NCBI GenBank assembly: GCA_024639645.1
Contig: JAHEIB010000006.1
Location: forward strand, 1 to 33,555
Origin: Deltaproteobacteria bacterium
GTDB lineage: Bacteria; Desulfobacterota; Desulfobacteria; Desulfobacterales; B30-G6
DNA length: 33,555 nucleotides
Direction: 5' to 3'
Shown here: piece after piece, positions 16,000 to 24,473 of the stretch
Layout of the letters: each line of letters opens with the position of its first letter
Numbering within the stretch: the stretch's first letter is position 1
The notes under the pieces: generated by a model
The model's input: only the letters and a program-made list of their open reading frames with translations
The model's database searches: none
Told to the model about the DNA's origin: nothing
Made by a program: the position numbers and the translations under genes

Positions 16000-16560
16000 A
16001 TGGTACATATCGTTGGAATATCTGGCAGTCTGAGAAGGTATTCTTATAATTCCGGTCTGTTACGAGCATCGGCTGAAATGGCTCCGGAGGGATGTTCGCT
16101 CACCATAGGTTCCATCAAAGGCATTCCTTTGTATAATGCGGACCTGGAAGAAGCAGAAGGCATCCCTATAGTTGTCGAGGATTTAAAAAACCTGATTGCA
16201 TCTGCGGATGGTTTGTTGATGGTGACGCCGGAAAACAACAACTCGATTCCTGGTGTTTTTAAGAATGCAGTAGATTGGCTGACGCGTCCGCCAAAAGACC
16301 GTGTACGCATATTCGGGAATCTGCCTGTTGGGCTTATGGGTGTCACACCGGGAAGTTTTGGCACTGCTTTTTCCCAATATGCTTGGCTTCCGGTATTACG
16401 TGTCCTGGGGACACAGGTATGGTCCGGAAGACTGCTGTGGGTGAGCGGTGCCACTGGCAAATTTGATAAAGAGGGGAACCTCACGGATGATGGGGTAAAA
16501 GGGCAACTTGTTAAGTATATGAAAGGGTTTACGGAGTTTGCTGCACGAATGAAAACTTAA
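16000..16560 (+). CDS. NADPH-dependent FMN reductase (flavodoxin-like)
   Basis: A 186-residue flavodoxin-fold reductase. HIVGISGSLRRYSYNSGLLRA is the FMN phosphate loop; VTPENNNSIPGVFKNAVDWLTRP is the signature of the NADPH-dependent FMN reductase/chromate- and azo-reductase group, where Y is usual in place of the first N of ENNNS. LMGVTPGSFGTAFSQY follows. It reduces flavin or quinone-like substrates with NAD(P)H in the cytoplasm. ATG 16000 has GGGGAG about nine bases upstream. It lies 39 bases after the HdrC-like gene and may be cotranscribed with it. Its stop overlaps the stop of the convergent MATE gene. Confidence 0.85.
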   Translation: MVHIVGISGSLRRYSYNSGLLRASAEMAPEGCSLTIGSIKGIPLYNADLEEAEGIPIVVEDLKNLIASADGLLMVTPENNNSIPGVFKNAVDWLTRPPKDRVRIFGNLPVGLMGVTPGSFGTAFSQYAWLPVLRVLGTQVWSGRLLWVSGATGKFDKEGNLTDDGVKGQLVKYMKGFTEFAARMKT

Positions 16561-17936
16561 TTTCTTACATCCGCAGTAGACTTATTTGCTGGCACAAACA
16601 TCGTGTTCATGGTCCTGCGGACATAAAACAAGGTAAAAATGGTGGCGGACCAGGTGACCAGAAAAATTCCCCACCAAATCCCGGTAAGACCCATCCCCAG
16701 CAGACTGGCCAGGACATAAAACACAATTGCCGGTGCCAGAATCTGACGGTAAATCCCTATCCAGATGGCATACAGGGGCCGCTTCAAGCCTTGAAGGGCG
16801 GCCACGGCTACAAACAGGATGATGTAGGCCCAGTAAATAAAGGCCGAAATTCTTAAATAAAAAGTACCGATATCCAGCACCGACGCATCCTGGGTGAAAA
16901 TTTTCATAATCAAATGGGGGAAGAAAAATACGATGATCATACTCACCGTGGTGATGAAGATGCCGTAAATCATCGCTTTTCTGTACACCTCCCGGCAGCG
17001 TTGATAAAATGTTGCACCGTTGTTCTGACCCACCAGCGTCAATGTTGCTGTGGTAAGCCCCATGATGGGCAATAAGGCGATCTGGTCCACCCGGGTGGCA
17101 ATACCGTAGGCAGCCACAGCAGCCTGGCCATATTTGCTGATGAACCAGGTAATGATGAAGATCCCGATGGCGATGCTCATGGTATTCAAACTGGCTGGAA
17201 AGCCCTGCTTTGCGATATTCATAAAAAAACGATGCCGTGGAATGAACATGCCCCAGCATTCCCGGCATATCAAGCCGGATTTGATGACACGCATGCTCAT
17301 AAACAGCGTGCTGAACAGCTGAATTGAAATTGTAGCCCATGCCACACCGGCAAGGCCCATGGCCGGCAAACCAAACCCGCCGTAGATAAACCAGGGGTCG
17401 AAAATCAAATTGAGAAAAAAACCAATAATCAACACATTGCGAAATGATTTGGTGTCACCCTGGGCCGTCAGAATTGCATTTAGAACAAAGGTCAGGGAAA
17501 AGAACACCAGACCGTAAAAGATGATGTTGATGTAAGACAGTGAAATAGCGAGGTAGGTGCCTTCAGCCCCTAAAATACCAAAGAGAAAAGGTGCCGTAAA
17601 AAGACCTAACAGCGTCAGCGCCAGGGACAAAAGGACAGTGAACGACACGGATTGAATGGCGTAAAGCTGCGCCTTGTTCTCATCCCCGGCACCCAGGGCA
17701 TTGGCGATCAATGCCGTCGTACCGGTGCTGATGCCAAATCCGATGGCCAATATGACAAAAAACACTGGAAAGGACAGGGACAGTGCCGCAATGGCTTCGG
17801 TGGAGATCAGTCCGCTGAAATAGGTATCCACCACATTGAACATGGTGTTGAAAAACATACCGATACTGGCGGGAATGGCCAATTGGGCAATCAATCCGGG
17901 AATCGGTTTTGTAATCAAGCCATTGTCTACATCCAT
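16557..17936 (-). CDS. MATE-family multidrug efflux transporter
   Basis: A 459-residue polytopic membrane protein with about 12 helices in two related halves. LAIPASIGMFFNTMFNVVDTYFSG, then GISTGTTALIANALGAGD, is the standard MATE opening; QGFPASLNTMSIAIG and ATRVDQIALLPIMGLTTATLTLVGQNNGA are the second-half equivalents. It exports cationic drugs or metabolites in exchange for Na+ or H+. Length is typical (~450). ATG 17936 lacks a strong ribosome-binding site (GGGG about 12 bases upstream). Its 5' region (17937-18193) is shared with the DsrE/F/H-like operon on the other strand; short hairpins there (GCAGG-TATTG-CCTGC) match no riboswitch that I recognise. Confidence 0.88.
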   Translation of the reverse strand: MDVDNGLITKPIPGLIAQLAIPASIGMFFNTMFNVVDTYFSGLISTEAIAALSLSFPVFFVILAIGFGISTGTTALIANALGAGDENKAQLYAIQSVSFTVLLSLALTLLGLFTAPFLFGILGAEGTYLAISLSYINIIFYGLVFFSLTFVLNAILTAQGDTKSFRNVLIIGFFLNLIFDPWFIYGGFGLPAMGLAGVAWATISIQLFSTLFMSMRVIKSGLICRECWGMFIPRHRFFMNIAKQGFPASLNTMSIAIGIFIITWFISKYGQAAVAAYGIATRVDQIALLPIMGLTTATLTLVGQNNGATFYQRCREVYRKAMIYGIFITTVSMIIVFFFPHLIMKIFTQDASVLDIGTFYLRISAFIYWAYIILFVAVAALQGLKRPLYAIWIGIYRQILAPAIVFYVLASLLGMGLTGIWWGIFLVTWSATIFTLFYVRRTMNTMFVPANKSTADVRN

Positions 17937-18120
17937 ATAAATTGCCCCATTTGTAATCCAAAGGAATCGGTTTTCATTTCTAACCGTAGAATCGGGCAGG
18001 TATTGCCTGCTCAGGAATGTACGTTCCCAGCAGCAAACCTATGCATGGGATTGGGATGTGTCAAATCTATCGACGCAATAGGAGAGGAAAGGGCCCTAAA
18101 TCAATATAGCATAAAAGATA

Positions 18121-18149
18121 TTGACACCAGACCTTACGCGACTTAAATA
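18121..18149 (+). promoter_or_regulatory. promoter of the DsrE/F/H-like operon
   Basis: TTGACA (18121-18126), 17 bases, TAAATA (18144-18149). The transcript start would fall close to 18156, adjoining the palindrome at 18158-18168. Confidence 0.55.
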
Positions 18150-18157
18150 TATAAATA

Positions 18158-18168
18158 CCACATTGTGG
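18158..18168. promoter_or_regulatory. operator-like palindrome CCACA-T-TGTGG
   Basis: A perfect odd-length palindrome placed at the predicted transcript start, 26 bases before the first gene of the operon. It recurs nearly unchanged upstream of the HdrC-like gene (14931-14941) and of trkA (14820-14830). Confidence 0.5.
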
Positions 18169-18193
18169 CAATTTTATTGCAGGCGGTCACGCG

Positions 18194-18538
18194 ATGCATA
18201 TCAAATGGAAAAAAGATCCGGTTGAAAGCAGGGGCGACTGCAGACGGTTTCGCCTGGCTGCCGTTCTGGTGACATCCACAGGCAATGGAGACCGACCCGG
18301 GTTGGACCCTGAAACCCCCCTGGGTTCTGTTGAAGAGCGATTTTTAACTGCAGAAATCAAGGGCATGCGGGAGTTTTACCGGGGTCTTTTCTGGGCCGGG
18401 ATAAAAAACAGTCTGGATCGCCTGTCCCTCGGACCTGAAGAACGGGCGGCGGTGGAATTGGAAATTTCTCATAAAATATCGCGACCCGGCAAGCAGTGGG
18501 CTCTATGGGGTGTTACCTGCAATTCAAGGTTTGATTGA
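18194..18538 (+). CDS. uncharacterised protein opening the DsrE/F/H-like operon
   Basis: A 114-residue soluble protein that I cannot name. It has a basic N-terminus (MHIKWKKDPVES), a hydrophobic strand (FRLAAVLVTS), then LDPETPLGSVEERFLTAEIKGMREFYRGLFW, and ends near TCNSRFD. The two cysteines lie near the ends (DCRRF and VTCNS). ATG 18194 follows AGGCGG (18181-18186) by seven bases. The DsrE-like gene starts nine bases after its stop, so the two are almost certainly cotranscribed. Position suggests a sulfur-trafficking accessory protein, but no sequence motif shows this. Confidence 0.6.
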   Translation: MHIKWKKDPVESRGDCRRFRLAAVLVTSTGNGDRPGLDPETPLGSVEERFLTAEIKGMREFYRGLFWAGIKNSLDRLSLGPEERAAVELEISHKISRPGKQWALWGVTCNSRFD

Positions 18539-18547
18539 GGATGCAAT

Positions 18548-18853
18548 ATGAAAAAAACACTGGGTATTTATGTTACTTCGGATCGTCATTTGAAAAAACT
18601 GATGCTGCTATGTAAAGCAGCCAAAAAGAAAGATGTTGCAGTGAAAGTATTTTTCACCCACGAAGGCACACGGCTGTGTACGGATCCGCAGATGGAAGCA
18701 CTGGCAGGCATCGTCGACGTCGCTCTGTGCAAGGTCGGGTTTGAAAGCCTCGAACTGGACGAATCCAAGGCAATCCTTGACGGCAGCGCTTATTCTTCAC
18801 AGTCGTGGCATGCAGAGATGATCTACGACTGCGACCGCTATTTAACCTTTTAA
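18548..18853 (+). CDS. DsrE-like protein
   Basis: A 101-residue DsrE/TusD-like fold: KKTLGIYVTSDRHLKKLMLLCKAAKKKDVAVKVFFTHEG alternates strand and helix as in the DsrE family, and FFTHEGTRLC resembles the family's central strand and loop. Cysteines occur in LLCKAA, RLCTDP, ALCKVG and YDCDRY; which would carry a persulfide is not clear. Family members relay sulfur as cysteine persulfide. A DsrF-like and a DsrH-like gene follow. The start ATG 18548 lies after GAGGATGCAAT, giving a usable GAGG. Confidence 0.7.
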   Translation: MKKTLGIYVTSDRHLKKLMLLCKAAKKKDVAVKVFFTHEGTRLCTDPQMEALAGIVDVALCKVGFESLELDESKAILDGSAYSSQSWHAEMIYDCDRYLTF

Positions 18854-18963
18854 ACAGCAAATGAGAACCATCGTTACGCGACTTTGTAAGATGCCGATTT
18901 ATCAAGACTGCGGCGTTCTTCAAATAAAATTGTGTAAGCATTTTTGTTAAGGGAGCAATCTTT

Positions 18964-19290
18964 ATGGAAAACATCAAGCATTGTGCCGTGGTTGTGCGCA
19001 GACCCCAGGATGTATGGGAAGGTACCCGTACTGCCCTGGGGTTGGCGGCCCATAACTATTGGGCTTATCTGTTCGTGTTCGATGTCGAGGTGGAGATGAA
19101 CGAAGCTCTAGAAGAAAATTTGGAATGGCTGGAAGAAATGGAGTGCGAAGCCTATTCTAATCTGAAGATAAACGAACGGCATGGCTTCAAGCATATTCCC
19201 CTGGAGAAGCTGGCACGAGAATTGAAAAAAATGGATCTGGTCATCCCCTTTGGAAACCGGGGCAATAGGAAGGAGGAAATCAATGCCTAA
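18964..19290 (+). CDS. DsrF-like protein
   Basis: A 108-residue protein. The start, KHCAVVVRRPQDVWEGTRTALGLAAHNYWAYLFVFDVEV, has the layout of DsrF/TusC proteins (VVxRxP, then an Ala-rich helix, then a hydrophobic strand ending in Asp). The second half is acidic and helical (LEENLEWLEEMECEAYSNLK) and ends with ELKKMDLVIPFG. ATG 18964 has GGGAG about eight bases upstream. It follows the DsrE-like gene after a 110-bp gap with no clear terminator and overlaps the next gene by eight bases, so it is translationally coupled to it. Confidence 0.65.
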   Translation: MENIKHCAVVVRRPQDVWEGTRTALGLAAHNYWAYLFVFDVEVEMNEALEENLEWLEEMECEAYSNLKINERHGFKHIPLEKLARELKKMDLVIPFGNRGNRKEEINA

Positions 19291-19477
19291 AAGAAAGAAA
19301 ATGTTGCATGTTCTCAAAACGCCGACCGATGATCTGCAGCGAACATTTATGTACACCCTGTCACTGGGGTACAGCTGTCTTCAGATACCATTGTTCGAAA
19401 TGGAAGGGGAAGCACCTGATTACGACGAGCTAATCGATCTGATTTTTGATTTCGACGAAGTTGTCTGCTGGTGGTAG
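19283..19477 (+). CDS. short DsrH/TusB-like protein
   Basis: A 64-residue protein. KMLHVLKTPTDDLQRTF resembles the DsrH/TusB N-terminus (MLHTLxKSPxxxxxL), and the end DELIDLIFDFDEVVCWW resembles the conserved TusB C-terminus that closes on VxxW. Normal DsrH proteins are about 95 residues, so the central part seems shortened. One Cys is in the middle (GYSCLQ) and one near the end (VVCWW). ATG 19283 is six bases after AGGAGG (19271-19276), well inside the longer frame from 19250. It completes a DsrE-F-H-like trio. Confidence 0.6.
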   Translation: MPKRKKMLHVLKTPTDDLQRTFMYTLSLGYSCLQIPLFEMEGEAPDYDELIDLIFDFDEVVCWW

Positions 19478-19658
19478 AAAGGGTCACTTTCCGGCCATCC
19501 ATTGTCTTGACTCCTCGCATCCCTCGTTTTTTCTCCTGCCACCCCACCCGTATTGTAAAATAAATGTAAGGTGTTCGAAATGCGTTATACATCGACTCGG
19601 ATATGTATTACAGTTGTTTCTAAGCTTGTTCTGCCAAAGGAGATAGGAATCCGGCCAT

Positions 19659-20312
19659 ATGGAAACGCGTGTCAAGCAATATAGCATGGGTGAAGAGATT
19701 GCGAACAGCATCACACACGGGATCGGTATTGTGCTGGCCATTACCGCGTTGGGGATTCTGACGGCATTTGCCGGCATTTATGGCAATGTTTGGCATGTCG
19801 TCAGTGTTAGTATTTACGGTGCCACGCTAATTCTTCTTTACACGGCCTCCACACTTTACCACAGTATTCAACATGCCCGTGCAAAGCGCATTTTGCAGGT
19901 TCTGGACCATGCTGCCATATACCTGCTCATCGCAGGTACCTACACACCGTTTACTTTGGTGAGTCTTCACGGCCCATGGGGCTGGTGGCTATTTGGCGTG
20001 ATATGGGGTTTGGCCGTGCTTGGCCTGGTGCTTCAACTGCCCCTCATGAGGCGCTTTAGTGCGGTGTCCCTGGGTTTGTATGTCGGCATGGGCTGGGTGG
20101 TAGTGGTGGCCATCAAGCCTTTGATCGTATCTGTGGCAACCGGCGGCATTATTTTTCTTGTTTTGGGTGGGCTGGCATACACGGCCGGTATTCTGTTCTA
20201 TTGCTGGGAAAAATTAAAATTTCACCATGCCATCTGGCACCTGTTTGTACTGGCCGGAAGCATTTTTCATTTCTTTTCCATTTTGTTCTATGTTGTACCG
20301 ATTCCGGAGTAA
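19659..20312 (+). CDS. HlyIII/PAQR-family membrane protein
   Basis: A 217-residue protein with seven hydrophobic segments. EEIANSITHGIG, STLYHSIQ, LDHAAIYLLIAGTYTPF and HAIWHLFVLAGSIFHFF are the conserved motifs of the hemolysin III/PAQR family, including the His residues of the buried metal site (STLYH and HAIWH...H). Bacterial members are generally thought to be membrane hydrolases or lipid-homeostasis proteins; the hemolysin name is historical and does not imply a toxin. ATG 19659; an AAAGGAG lies rather far upstream (about 18 bases). The 181 bases before it hold no other feature that I recognise. Confidence 0.87.
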   Translation: METRVKQYSMGEEIANSITHGIGIVLAITALGILTAFAGIYGNVWHVVSVSIYGATLILLYTASTLYHSIQHARAKRILQVLDHAAIYLLIAGTYTPFTLVSLHGPWGWWLFGVIWGLAVLGLVLQLPLMRRFSAVSLGLYVGMGWVVVVAIKPLIVSVATGGIIFLVLGGLAYTAGILFYCWEKLKFHHAIWHLFVLAGSIFHFFSILFYVVPIPE

Positions 20313-20329
20313 CCCCAAAAAACGATCGC

Positions 20330-22459
20330 TTAAGCAGGCTCATCCTCTACTTTTATCACCACCATGGTGACATCATCTTCCGGTTGTTTGCTGCCACGAA
20401 AATCTTTCAATGTGTCCGAAATGATCCCAATGATCTTTTTCGCTGAGGCCGCATAATTTGTGCGTATGATTTTTTTCAGTTTTTCCTTTCCAAACATATC
20501 ATCTGCTTCATTACGCATTTCCCATATACCATCGGTTCCGATCAGGATTACCTGTCCGGTGGTGAGGGTACGTTGAAATTCCTCATATTCGAACTTGTAA
20601 TCTACACCAACGGCAAGCCCGTGACCCTTGAGTTCATCAAAGGTGTCTGTGATGGGATCGTAAATCAAAGCTGGATCATGGCCCGCCCTTATCCAGCACA
20701 CCTCTTGAACGGCCGGCGCTAATTCACAATAGAAAAAGGTCATAAAATTGTCAGTATCATAAGTGTCCAGGCTTAAATGCTTATTTACATCATTTATTAT
20801 ACTGGCTGCACGACCGGGCATGGAGGCACGCAGCATGATTAAAGCCCTGGCTGTCGCCATTAGCAGGGCTGATGATACCCCGTGACCGGACACGTCCCCG
20901 ACGACAACCGCCATACGGCCCTCACTGAGATTGATGAAATCATAATAGTCTCCGCCTGTTTCATCGCAGTAGAGACTCGATCCGGCGATGTCAAAGCCTT
21001 GTAGCATGGGATTTTTTTTAGGTAAAAGACTCTGTTGAACATCTTTGGCCACACCCAGGGCCCTGCTCATGCGCAGATGTTCTTCAAGCCTGGGGACTAT
21101 GTGGTTGAAGGTGGTGATGATCATATCGCGTTCATCATTGAACTGAAGATTTAATCGTGCAGTGAAATCCCCTTTTTCCAGGCGCTTGATACCTTTTACG
21201 ATTGACTTCACATTGTTGTTACTCTTTTGGGAGAGCAGGAAGGCGATGCCGGCGATAAAAACAACACCGATGATGACGGCGGTAATTGAAATGATCATTT
21301 GATCCTGGGCATAAACTTTAAATTTTGTGTCTACTTGTTCAGGAAGACCCATGACCATGGATTTTGGTGCGATTATCACAAAATATAGATCTGGGAATAT
21401 GGAAGCATAGGCCCAAAAGGAATCTACTCCCTGATAGGGCATCACTACGCTTCCTGAGGGCTCTTTTTCAATGAAGGGAATTAATTTTGAGAAGCCTTTG
21501 GGTGTTTCCTGGAGATAGGTGTCATTTTTAGGATCTCGAGCCCTTTGTTTGAATGTATCTCTCTTTCCCTTTTGCGACAATACCCATTCTTGCTTTTTGC
21601 CACCTCCCGGTACGTCGGAAAGGCTGAAAAGAAAAGACTGGATGCTTTTTGACCATTGTGAGGAAATTTGGCTTTTCAATAAAACATTGGGAATCAACAC
21701 GTCGATGCCGCCTACACCAGCCATTGAACCATCATAATTGAAAAAGGGCGCTGAGACGGTAAATGTTAACTGGTTGGTGGTAATATCCATAATCGGTGGA
21801 CTCCAGGTCATTCCTCTTCTCTTCTTTGCACTCGTGTACCAGGCACGGGTGCGGGGGTCGTAGTCCGGAGGATACCCGCCATGTCCTGGATAGGAAAGAT
21901 GTACACCACTTTCCAGACTGGCGTAGATCCAGAAAAGACTCCCTTCAAAAACACCTGCGATATCTTTTAATGCAGGTATCAAACGTGTAAACTTGGTGAT
22001 ATCTTCTTCAACTTCCCTACAGTCAACACCTGGTGCTACTAAAAAATTTGGATGTGTGTAGCTGATTGACTTAGGCGTTAAGTGCCCGTCTTTCAGTACT
22101 TTCATGTGAATAGAAGAGAGTCCTATATCCTCAGGAGCTGTATTAGACGTATCGAAATCATCTGCAAAATATATTTTGCTTGGTTCTGGTGGTGGTAGGG
22201 CCAAGGCTATAGCAGACTCCCTGATGAGAACCTGCAAAGCCAATTCCAGGGATGATTTTGATCTAAGCGTAATCATGGCGTAATTTTCTGTGGCAGAGAC
22301 AATCTCTCTTCGCGCCGATTGCGCCAGGGTATTGTAAGTTTCTGTGGAAAGTGATTTTCCCAGCTTTTTTGACGCTCTCTGGCTGATGCCGGTGGTGATT
22401 AACAGGGGAACCAGGCTAACCGAGAGGAGAATAAAAAAATATTTCCATCGTAGTTTCAT
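20330..22459 (-). CDS. membrane sensor phosphatase: Cache-HAMP-SpoIIE (RsbU-type PP2C)
   Basis: A 709-residue signalling protein. Helix 1 (KYFFILLSVSLVPLLITTG) is at the N-terminus; a large periplasmic region of about 360 residues has a dCache-like core (WYTSAKKRRGMTWSPPIMD, then TFTVSAPFFNYDGSMAGVGGIDV). Helix 2 (IISITAVIIGVVFIAGIAFLL) leads to a HAMP segment (IVKGIKRLEKGDFTARL) and a C-terminal PP2C/SpoIIE domain (AKDVQQSLLPKK, DETGGDYYDF, VVGDVSGHGVSSALLMA, LIGTDGIWEMRNE, DDVTMVV) with metal-binding Asp residues. It should dephosphorylate a serine-phosphorylated anti-sigma-antagonist-like protein in response to an external ligand; no such partner is encoded here. ATG 22459 starts directly on the membrane helix; the frame to 22549 adds a polar extension. 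Confidence 0.88.
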   Translation of the reverse strand: MKLRWKYFFILLSVSLVPLLITTGISQRASKKLGKSLSTETYNTLAQSARREIVSATENYAMITLRSKSSLELALQVLIRESAIALALPPPEPSKIYFADDFDTSNTAPEDIGLSSIHMKVLKDGHLTPKSISYTHPNFLVAPGVDCREVEEDITKFTRLIPALKDIAGVFEGSLFWIYASLESGVHLSYPGHGGYPPDYDPRTRAWYTSAKKRRGMTWSPPIMDITTNQLTFTVSAPFFNYDGSMAGVGGIDVLIPNVLLKSQISSQWSKSIQSFLFSLSDVPGGGKKQEWVLSQKGKRDTFKQRARDPKNDTYLQETPKGFSKLIPFIEKEPSGSVVMPYQGVDSFWAYASIFPDLYFVIIAPKSMVMGLPEQVDTKFKVYAQDQMIISITAVIIGVVFIAGIAFLLSQKSNNNVKSIVKGIKRLEKGDFTARLNLQFNDERDMIITTFNHIVPRLEEHLRMSRALGVAKDVQQSLLPKKNPMLQGFDIAGSSLYCDETGGDYYDFINLSEGRMAVVVGDVSGHGVSSALLMATARALIMLRASMPGRAASIINDVNKHLSLDTYDTDNFMTFFYCELAPAVQEVCWIRAGHDPALIYDPITDTFDELKGHGLAVGVDYKFEYEEFQRTLTTGQVILIGTDGIWEMRNEADDMFGKEKLKKIIRTNYAASAKKIIGIISDTLKDFRGSKQPEDDVTMVVIKVEDEPA

Positions 22460-22550
22460 ATGACTTCTCTTAAACTGTAGTATGAGAATATCTTTTGTTA
22501 TTGGTAGGTTATGCTCTGTTAGCCTGCCTTTTAATTTGGTGGATGTCAAG

Positions 22551-22564
22551 CAATATTAATATTG
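22551..22564. promoter_or_regulatory. 14-bp palindrome CAATATTAATATTG
   Basis: A perfect, fully symmetric A/T palindrome in the 214-bp region between the divergent SpoIIE phosphatase and DUF885 genes. It may be an operator or a promoter element. Nothing else in the gap is recognisable. Confidence 0.4.
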
Positions 22565-22673
22565 TCTTTGGGAAAGGACTGGGATACTTTGTGGGAATCA
22601 CTTCCCGGCTATTCACAGAAAATTCAAGCAAAATAAGTGGATTACTTCCAAAATCGAAAGAATACGTAAAACA

Positions 22674-24251
22674 ATGATTCAATCATACCCATGCATAGAA
22701 GACATCTGCCAGGAATTTTTTGCGGCATCGGCCGATCAATTTCCCATTGCTTCAGCCAGCGATGAATTTTTCTATTTCCCCCAGGTTAAATCAGAGAAAA
22801 TAGACTGGTCCTGCTGGGATACCTTTTCAGAAAGTGCCGTAAACAGTTTTGCAAGTAAGCTCGCAGGGTATGAAGACGCCCTAGAGGTATTTAGACGTCA
22901 GAATGAAGATACAATTCAACAGGATCTTGAGACGCAGATTGACCTTTCGTTATTAACGCGTACCATCACAACCCTCAGGGAACAATTAACCGAGGTTCGC
23001 ACCTGGGAAATACAGCCCACCTTCCACCTGACCATTGTATGTCTGGGCATTGCAGAAGCCCTGGAATCAGAAGATCCATCAGCCGGTGTTGCACGTGCCG
23101 AAACCCTTCCCGCCTTTATCCACAGCATCAGATGGTCTCTGAAAAATATACCGACACTGTTCCGTGATCTCGGTCTCGCCATGCTGGCTGAGACAAAACA
23201 ATATATCATGTCTCTGATCTCACGGCTGCCGGGGTTGAAAGCATCCCTGCCAGGCCTTGGAGAACTTGAAAAATTTCTTCGTAAGGCAAAGACAAAACCT
23301 GACTTTCGTATGCCCATAGACCTAGTGGAAAACATTTTCCGGAATCATTTGAACTGTCGGCTCGATATCCCTTCAATCCAGGCTTTACTGGATTCTGAGA
23401 TACATGACATGCAATCGGATCTCATAAAACTTGCTGCGAGCATTGAGAAAGGGTTGGCATGGGAAGCTGCGGTTGAAACGATTTCTTTACCGACAGTTCC
23501 GGACGAAGGGCTTGTGGCCATGTACCATGGTCAGGTCATGCAGCTTGCAAAACACTGCCTGTCCACCGGAATTTTATCCGAAAGTACTTTCGCTAGCTGC
23601 CCGGTCCAGGTACTTCCCGTGCCCTCTTTTCTGTCTACCATCAGAACGGCATCCAGTTACAGCGTTCAGCCCCATCATCCACCGACGGGGGGCATCTTTT
23701 ATGTTATCAATGCAGACAATCCAGCTGAATCCCGCAAGGCATATCAGCGGGAGTTTAAAATTCTTACCGCTCACGAAACCTACCCGGGACATCACTTATT
23801 AGATACGGCCCGGTTAGGCCTCAGCCGACCACTCAGACGTTGTATTGAAAGACCGATTTTCTATGAAGGCTGGGCTTGTTTTGCAGAGAAACTCACACAA
23901 CTGACCGGATACCTCCACAATACTCAGGACCACATACTACTGGCGCGGCGGCGTCTGTGGCGCGCCGTGAGAGGAAAAGTGGATCTGGGTCTTCAGACCG
24001 GCACAATGGATTTTCCAACGGCTTTGGAATACTTGGTGAAAACCGGTATCAATAAAGAAGATGCTGCTGCCGTTGTACGTAAATACCCTTTGAACCCAGG
24101 TTATCAACTGTGTTACACTTTGGGTTTCAAACGGTTTTCAACACTTTTCAAGACATATGGTCAGGACAATTTGAAAGGGTTTGTCATGCATGCCGTATCA
24201 AACGGCGAAATTGACTTTAAAGACCTTGATCGGATTCTTGCTTTAAGCTGA
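22674..24251 (+). CDS. DUF885-family metallohydrolase
   Basis: A 525-residue soluble protein of the DUF885 family. The diagnostic zinc-type motif HETYPGHH is at about 367-374, and FYEGWACFAEKL, about 22-30 residues later, supplies the usual downstream Glu. Other family features are GGIFYVINADNP before the motif and KYPLNPGYQLCYTLG near the end. Family members are predicted carboxypeptidase-like metallopeptidases; the substrate is unknown. No signal peptide is visible. ATG 22674 has no clear ribosome-binding site. It lies 222 bases upstream of the ATP-grasp/methyltransferase pair on the same strand, so a functional link is possible but a separate transcript is equally likely. Confidence 0.75.
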   Translation: MIQSYPCIEDICQEFFAASADQFPIASASDEFFYFPQVKSEKIDWSCWDTFSESAVNSFASKLAGYEDALEVFRRQNEDTIQQDLETQIDLSLLTRTITTLREQLTEVRTWEIQPTFHLTIVCLGIAEALESEDPSAGVARAETLPAFIHSIRWSLKNIPTLFRDLGLAMLAETKQYIMSLISRLPGLKASLPGLGELEKFLRKAKTKPDFRMPIDLVENIFRNHLNCRLDIPSIQALLDSEIHDMQSDLIKLAASIEKGLAWEAAVETISLPTVPDEGLVAMYHGQVMQLAKHCLSTGILSESTFASCPVQVLPVPSFLSTIRTASSYSVQPHHPPTGGIFYVINADNPAESRKAYQREFKILTAHETYPGHHLLDTARLGLSRPLRRCIERPIFYEGWACFAEKLTQLTGYLHNTQDHILLARRRLWRAVRGKVDLGLQTGTMDFPTALEYLVKTGINKEDAAAVVRKYPLNPGYQLCYTLGFKRFSTLFKTYGQDNLKGFVMHAVSNGEIDFKDLDRILALS

Positions 24252-24318
24252 ACAGAAAAAGATTTTTTATCCCGAAATCACGAAAGGTTGAAAACACGAA
24301 AAAGATCTTGAACCGAAA

Positions 24319-24418
24319 TAGCGAGCGCATTCCCCTTAGCTTGATGCGGGATTAGCGAGCGAATCTAGATTAGGTAGAAGTCCTTACGGTCGAAGCTTCC
24401 TCGTAGCTTGCTGCGAGG
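24319..24418. repeat. short direct repeats and small hairpins before the ATP-grasp gene
   Basis: TAGCGAGCG occurs at 24319-24327 and 24353-24361. AGCTTGATGCGGG (24338-24350) recurs as AGCTTGCTGCGAGG (24405-24418), which is the loop and right arm of a CCTCG/CGAGG hairpin (24399-24418). This resembles a degraded REP-like palindromic repeat. Confidence 0.45.
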
Positions 24419-24473
24419 TTCTTCAATAATTTTAATATTCGAATTTAGAATTTATAACATCAAGGAGGAATTT

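Noticed and set aside
15091-16560. The HdrC-like protein and FMN reductase as a complete Hdr/flavin bifurcating complex
   Set aside because: No HdrA, HdrB, FlxABCD or ETF gene is adjacent, and the FMN reductase is a common stand-alone enzyme.
17937-18120. A riboswitch in the MATE transporter leader
   Set aside because: Only short hairpins are present and no conserved core of a riboswitch class I know (ykkC/guanidine, preQ1, TPP) could be matched.
19659-20312. Hemolysin III as a virulence toxin
   Set aside because: The PAQR/HlyIII membrane fold is widespread in free-living bacteria and the name is historical.
20330-22549. The longer N-terminus of the SpoIIE phosphatase from 22549
   Set aside because: The extra 30 residues are polar, precede the membrane helix and lack a ribosome-binding site; ATG 22459 gives the usual short cytoplasmic start.
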